From Chloroflexota bacterium (GTDB taxonomy: Bacteria > Chloroflexota > Anaerolineae > Aggregatilineales > UBA2796), in the NCBI GenBank assembly GCA_003695215.1, contig RFIM01000004.1, positions 1-8,246 on the forward strand: 8,246 bases of DNA, read 5' to 3'. The notes under the pieces are model-generated. The model had not been told where the DNA came from. It did no database searches and saw only the letters and a list, made by a program, of their open reading frames with translations. Below are positions 5,278 to 8,246 of the stretch, one piece after another (position 1 is the stretch's first letter; each line of letters starts with the position of its first letter). A program made the translations under genes and the position numbers.

Positions 5278-6459
5278 ATGCTGAAGCGTATTCTTCTGAC
5301 TTTGCTCGGCGCCCTGATCGGCGCTAGCAGCCTGAACGCTGCACAAGCCCTTGAGCGCCCTGACGCGCCCAAATACGGCAAGCGCGGCGCTTATGCTGTC
5401 GGCACGCGCGAACTGAGCCTTGAAGGCTTGCCGAACATCACCATCTGGTATCCCGCTGCGCGCCTGCCAGGTCAGCCGCCACGCGCCACTTATCAGTACG
5501 GCGTGTTGATCGGCGAAGGACGCGCCTACCGTGACGGCCAGCCAGATCGGCGCGATGCGCCTTATCCGCTCATCATCTTCTCGCACGGCTTGGGCGGCGC
5601 GCGCATTCAGTCGGTCTTTTACGCCGAACATCTGGCTTCGCATGGCTTCATAGTCATGGCAGCCGATCATCCCAACAGCACCTTCGGCGACCTGCTGAGG
5701 GGCAATTCACAGCGCGTGCTGGAGAGCTTTGCACGCCGCCCACTGGAAGTCCTGCGGCTTCTGGAATACGCTGTGCAGCTCAATACAGCTGATGAGCAGT
5801 TGCGCGGCCTGATTGACACAGAGACAGTCGGCGTGAGCGGGCATTCCTTCGGCGGCTACACGGCGCTGGCAGCTGGCGGCGCTCAGCTGAACATCAACGC
5901 TGTGCGACAAGGCTGCGAGAGCGGCAAACTGCCTGAGCAGTTGTGCTTCTTTGTGCAATCTGAAGAGATCATTTGGCGCGTGCGCGGTTTATCAGCGGCG
6001 CCTGAAGGCTTGTATCCGCCGACGAGCGATCCGCGCATCAAGGCAGTCGCTGCTTTCGCGCCGAGCAGCGGGCCGCTCTTCGGCGCTGAAGGCGCTGCCG
6101 CGTTGCGCTTGCCGCTTATGATCATCGTCGGCAGCCGCGATCAAGCCACGCCGCCTGAGCGCGACGCCTATCCAATCTACGAAGCGGTCAGCAGTGCCCA
6201 AAAGACGCTGGTTGTCTTTGAGAACGCAGGTCATTACATCTTCATCGAGGAGTGCGTGCCTGCTTTGATCGCGCTCGGCCGTTTTGAGCAATGCTCCGAT
6301 CCTGTCTGGGACATGCAGCGCGCGCACGACTTGATCAACCACTTCGCCACAGCCTTCTTCCTGTACACGCTCAAGGGCGATGCCGCAGCGCGTGCCGCGC
6401 TCGATCCAGCAGCGGTCAATTTCAACGGCATCACTTATCGGCGCGATGGCGCTTGGTAG
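5278..6459 (+). CDS. Secreted alpha/beta hydrolase, PAF-acetylhydrolase/dienelactone-hydrolase-like (paralogue)
   Basis: This 393-residue protein begins MLKRILLTLLGALIGASS, a normal signal peptide with likely cleavage near Ala22-Ala24. An ATG at 5227 would add 17 residues ahead of the signal and has no binding site, so 5278 is preferred. Motifs are PLIIFSHGLGG (98-108), GHSFGG (188-193, nucleophile Ser190), VGSRD (284-288, likely Asp288) and AGH (317-319, likely His319). GHSFGG and the FSHGLG...LASHGFIV run are close to plasma PAF acetylhydrolase. Four cysteines (213, 223, 326, 339) match those of the paralogue at 3763-4944 and suggest two disulfides in an exported enzyme. The substrate is unknown; lipid ester, polyester or lactone hydrolysis are all possible. 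It is divergent from phhB and its stop lies 1 base from the next gene's stop. Confidence 0.88.
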   Translation: MLKRILLTLLGALIGASSLNAAQALERPDAPKYGKRGAYAVGTRELSLEGLPNITIWYPAARLPGQPPRATYQYGVLIGEGRAYRDGQPDRRDAPYPLIIFSHGLGGARIQSVFYAEHLASHGFIVMAADHPNSTFGDLLRGNSQRVLESFARRPLEVLRLLEYAVQLNTADEQLRGLIDTETVGVSGHSFGGYTALAAGGAQLNINAVRQGCESGKLPEQLCFFVQSEEIIWRVRGLSAAPEGLYPPTSDPRIKAVAAFAPSSGPLFGAEGAAALRLPLMIIVGSRDQATPPERDAYPIYEAVSSAQKTLVVFENAGHYIFIEECVPALIALGRFEQCSDPVWDMQRAHDLINHFATAFFLYTLKGDAAARAALDPAAVNFNGITYRRDGAW

Positions 6460-6460
6460 C

Positions 6461-7222
6461 TCACAGCGGCATTAGGCTGAGATCGGCGATCTCTAGCCAT
6501 TGCGGCTGCGCAATTGGCACGATGCCAAAGCGCAGCTCGCCTTGTGGCGTGATGATGGCATACTGATTGTCTATCCAAGCGATGAAGCCGAGCGGCGGAC
6601 GTGGCGCAGCAGGCGTCTTGAGCACAGGCGCGCCATCAACATAGAAATGGACGCTGTTGGGCAACCAATCGATCTGATAAGCGTGCCAAGCCGTCATAGC
6701 GACGCTCACAGGCGCTTCAGCGACGCCAATGGCTCCTTGCGCGATAGGCCATAGCCGCTGATAGAGCGCAGGTATGCGCATCAGCAGAAAGCCGAGCGGC
6801 GCAAACGGCGCTAGCGCTAGAAAGGCAGGCCGCGAGAAATCGCCGACTGCCGCTTTGAAGCCATCACCGCGCACGCCGAGCGCGAACGCCATGTTGTGTG
6901 GCGGCGCGCCGAAGAAAAACCAGGCATAGCGCGGCAAACGTGGCAGGCGTTGCTGCGGCATGAAAGGCTGATTCCAAAAGCCAAAGCCTGCTGTGCCGCG
7001 CAGGGCCTGCTCAGTGCCTGAGAAGCGCGCGCGCAAGCTCAGGCGCAATGGCGGACGGTTGGGATAGGCGGCGCGCTTCAAAGTGGCATAATCGTAAAGC
7101 TGGGCATCGGCGTAGCGCGTCCTGACTGCTGGCAGGCTCAAGCGCGCGCCGTCTTCAGTCTGTAGCACGCTTCCACCGCCGATCTCGAGCGCGCTAACGG
7201 TAAAATTGGCGGGCAGGCGCAC
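6461..7222 (-). CDS. Concanavalin-A-fold (GH16/LamG-like) protein of unknown function
   Basis: A 253-residue protein with no signal peptide or clear membrane helix. WHAYQIDWLPNSVHFYVDG (179-197) followed by PPLGFIAWIDNQYA (209-222) is the pattern seen in jelly-roll glucanase-like domains, and GTAGFGFWNQPF (76-87) fits an earlier strand. The acidic catalytic ExDxxE motif of GH16 is not present, so enzymatic activity on glycans is doubtful; sugar binding or a structural role is more likely. The GTG start at 7222 overlaps the preceding membrane-protein gene by 29 bp with no clear binding site, suggesting translational coupling. Another GTG at 7168 (preceded by GGTGGA) is possible but would remove what looks like the first beta strand. 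It is the last gene of the epimerase run. Family assignment is from motif pattern only. Confidence 0.72.
   Translation of the reverse strand: MRLPANFTVSALEIGGGSVLQTEDGARLSLPAVRTRYADAQLYDYATLKRAAYPNRPPLRLSLRARFSGTEQALRGTAGFGFWNQPFMPQQRLPRLPRYAWFFFGAPPHNMAFALGVRGDGFKAAVGDFSRPAFLALAPFAPLGFLLMRIPALYQRLWPIAQGAIGVAEAPVSVAMTAWHAYQIDWLPNSVHFYVDGAPVLKTPAAPRPPLGFIAWIDNQYAIITPQGELRFGIVPIAQPQWLEIADLSLMPL
6475..6498. terminator. Candidate hairpin terminator at the convergent junction
   Basis: GGCTGAGATC (6475-6484) pairs with GATCTC and AGCC (6488-6493, 6495-6498) around a GGC loop, giving a 10-bp stem with one bulged T. It starts 15 bases after the stop of the plus-strand hydrolase and lies within the last codons of the opposing gene. 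There is no T-run on either side, so it is not a canonical intrinsic terminator. Confidence 0.33.
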
Positions 7223-7649
7223 GGTTCAGATACCAGGTCACATAGAGCGGCACGAGTGTGAGCAGCGGCACTTGGCACAGCAGCCATGGCGCCGCATTGG
7301 AGAACGTCCCGCTGACTTCGGGCAGGCTTGGCGCGCCGCTCAAGCTAGCGATCCAGCGCGCCGCGCCGAAGAAAGTCTGTAGCCAGACCATGCCGAGCAG
7401 GAACAGCCGCACGCCGCGCGGCCTGCCGATCCAAGCGCCGACCGACGCGACTAGCGTCAGCGCGCCCAGGCCAACAGCTAGCCAGCCAAGCGTGCCGCCG
7501 ATGAAATCTATGCCGACCAAGCGTTGCGTCAAGTTTGACCACGCGACCAGCAACAATGGGAACATCGGCAACAAGCCGTAGCCAACTGCTGTGGCTGCGA
7601 TAGCGATCATCAAGCCCAGCGGACGATAGCGCCGCTGCTGCTGGCTCAT
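7194..7649 (-). CDS. Four-helix integral membrane protein of unknown function
   Basis: A 151-residue protein with a basic N-terminus (MSQQQRRYRP) and four predicted membrane helices at about 11-36, 51-73, 80-101 and 119-140. I recognise no family, and there are no obvious catalytic or metal-binding motifs. The ATG at 7649 overlaps the epimerase stop as ATGA, a standard coupling arrangement, which decides the start over an in-frame ATG/other start further upstream at 7691 inside the epimerase gene. The downstream ConA-like gene begins 29 bp before this gene's stop. The three genes are therefore probably one transcript, but the shared role is not evident. Confidence 0.8.
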   Translation of the reverse strand: MSQQQRRYRPLGLMIAIAATAVGYGLLPMFPLLLVAWSNLTQRLVGIDFIGGTLGWLAVGLGALTLVASVGAWIGRPRGVRLFLLGMVWLQTFFGAARWIASLSGAPSLPEVSGTFSNAAPWLLCQVPLLTLVPLYVTWYLNRAPARQFYR

Positions 7650-8246
7650 GTGCGCTTCTTTTTTCTCCATAGGCCTTGTGCTGCATACCATTCTAAGGTG
7701 AGGCGCACGCCTTCGCGGAACGAGATCGGCGCAAAGCCAAGCTCGCGGCGCGCCTTCTCGCTGCTCACCTGCCAGTTGTTGAAGACATATGAGCGCAAGT
7801 TGAGCGGATAATACGGCTCAACTCGCGTGTACTCGCTCAGCGCCGTCCACAGGCGCGCCACAAGGATCATCAGCGCGCCGGGCACGTTCAGGCGGAATGG
7901 CGAGATGCCCGCTTCCTCGCTGACGATGCGATTGGCCTCGCGATGTGTCAGCGTCTCGCCACAGATGTTGTAGACCTCGCCGACGCGCCCACGATGCAAA
8001 GCGCTCAGGATCGCCTCCGCTACATCGCCGACGTAGACAGGGAAAGTGATGTAGTTGCCGCCATCAACCTGAATGCGGATGCCTTTGAGCGCGTCCTCGA
8101 TGAACAAGCGATTGAAGGCATAGCGCCCGCCTGGCCCGTAAAAGGCACCAGGCCTTAGCACGACCACAGGCAAGCCCGATTCGCGTCCTGCTTGCAGCGC
8201 CAACTGCTCAGCGTGCAGCTTGCTGCGCTGATAGGGATCGACAGGA
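7646..8246 (-). CDS. NAD-dependent epimerase/dehydratase, extended SDR family (5' end beyond window)
   Basis: The frame is open to the right edge, so the N-terminal Rossmann part is missing. The visible 199 residues begin PVDPYQRSKLHAEQL, which holds the YxxxK active-site pair (Tyr and Lys four residues apart). These are followed by LPVVVLRPGAFYGPGG, the substrate-side segment typical of sugar-nucleotide epimerases and 3-beta-HSD-like enzymes, then FPVYVGDVAEAIL and EVYNICGE. The C-terminus has the usual SSEKARRELGFAP helper segment and ends in a basic tail (RKKKRT). A TTG at 8203 begins a shorter reading but would cut off the active site, so it is not the start. The substrate cannot be fixed from this part; nucleotide-sugar, sterol-like or hopanoid-linked dehydrogenation are open. 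It overlaps the next gene by 4 bp. Confidence 0.9.
   Translation of the reverse strand, partial: PVDPYQRSKLHAEQLALQAGRESGLPVVVLRPGAFYGPGGRYAFNRLFIEDALKGIRIQVDGGNYITFPVYVGDVAEAILSALHRGRVGEVYNICGETLTHREANRIVSEEAGISPFRLNVPGALMILVARLWTALSEYTRVEPYYPLNLRSYVFNNWQVSSEKARRELGFAPISFREGVRLTLEWYAAQGLWRKKKRT

Noticed and set aside
3763..6459. Composite transposon or insertion element bounded by the inverted hydrolase copies
   Set aside because: No transposase, terminal inverted repeats or target duplications are seen. The similarity is limited to homologous coding sequence.

Overview
The window reads as ordinary, densely packed chromosomal DNA from a GC-rich bacterium, most likely a member of the Chloroflexota (Anaerolineae-like). 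Three things point there: coenzyme F420 genes, a PknB-type kinase whose outer part is a Thr/Pro/Ser stalk ending in an SH3-like domain with a GWTAEG...YW(I/L)EP signature, and secreted PAF-acetylhydrolase-like enzymes. This assignment is inference from gene style. There is no rRNA, tRNA, CRISPR, insertion sequence or phage gene in view.

Left region (1-1684). The first 51 bases hold the 5' end of an unrecognised minus-strand gene with a clear ribosome binding site and promoter. It is divergent from a two-gene plus-strand operon: npdG (F420-dependent NADP oxidoreductase) and cofE (F420-0:gamma-glutamyl ligase). One gene makes the polyglutamate tail of F420 and the other moves hydride between F420 and NADP. 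The promoter at 170-198 places the npdG start at 238.

Middle region (1686-5197, minus strand). A three-gene run reads phhB-like pterin carbinolamine dehydratase, then a secreted alpha/beta hydrolase, then a transmembrane Ser/Thr kinase. Across an 81-bp gap (5197-5278) a second secreted hydrolase, clearly paralogous to the first, is transcribed the other way (5278-6459).

Right region (6461-8246, minus strand). A tightly coupled run reads an NAD-dependent epimerase (cut by the window edge), a four-helix membrane protein and a concanavalin-A-fold protein resembling GH16/LamG domains.

Both convergent junctions (cofE/kinase and hydrolase/ConA-like) have just one base between stop codons, so any terminator must lie inside the opposing coding sequence; hairpins are visible there. 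I see no convincing new defence or mobile system. The best leads are the duplicated hydrolase pair around phhB, the kinase with a repeat-built stalk, and the zero-space convergent junctions.
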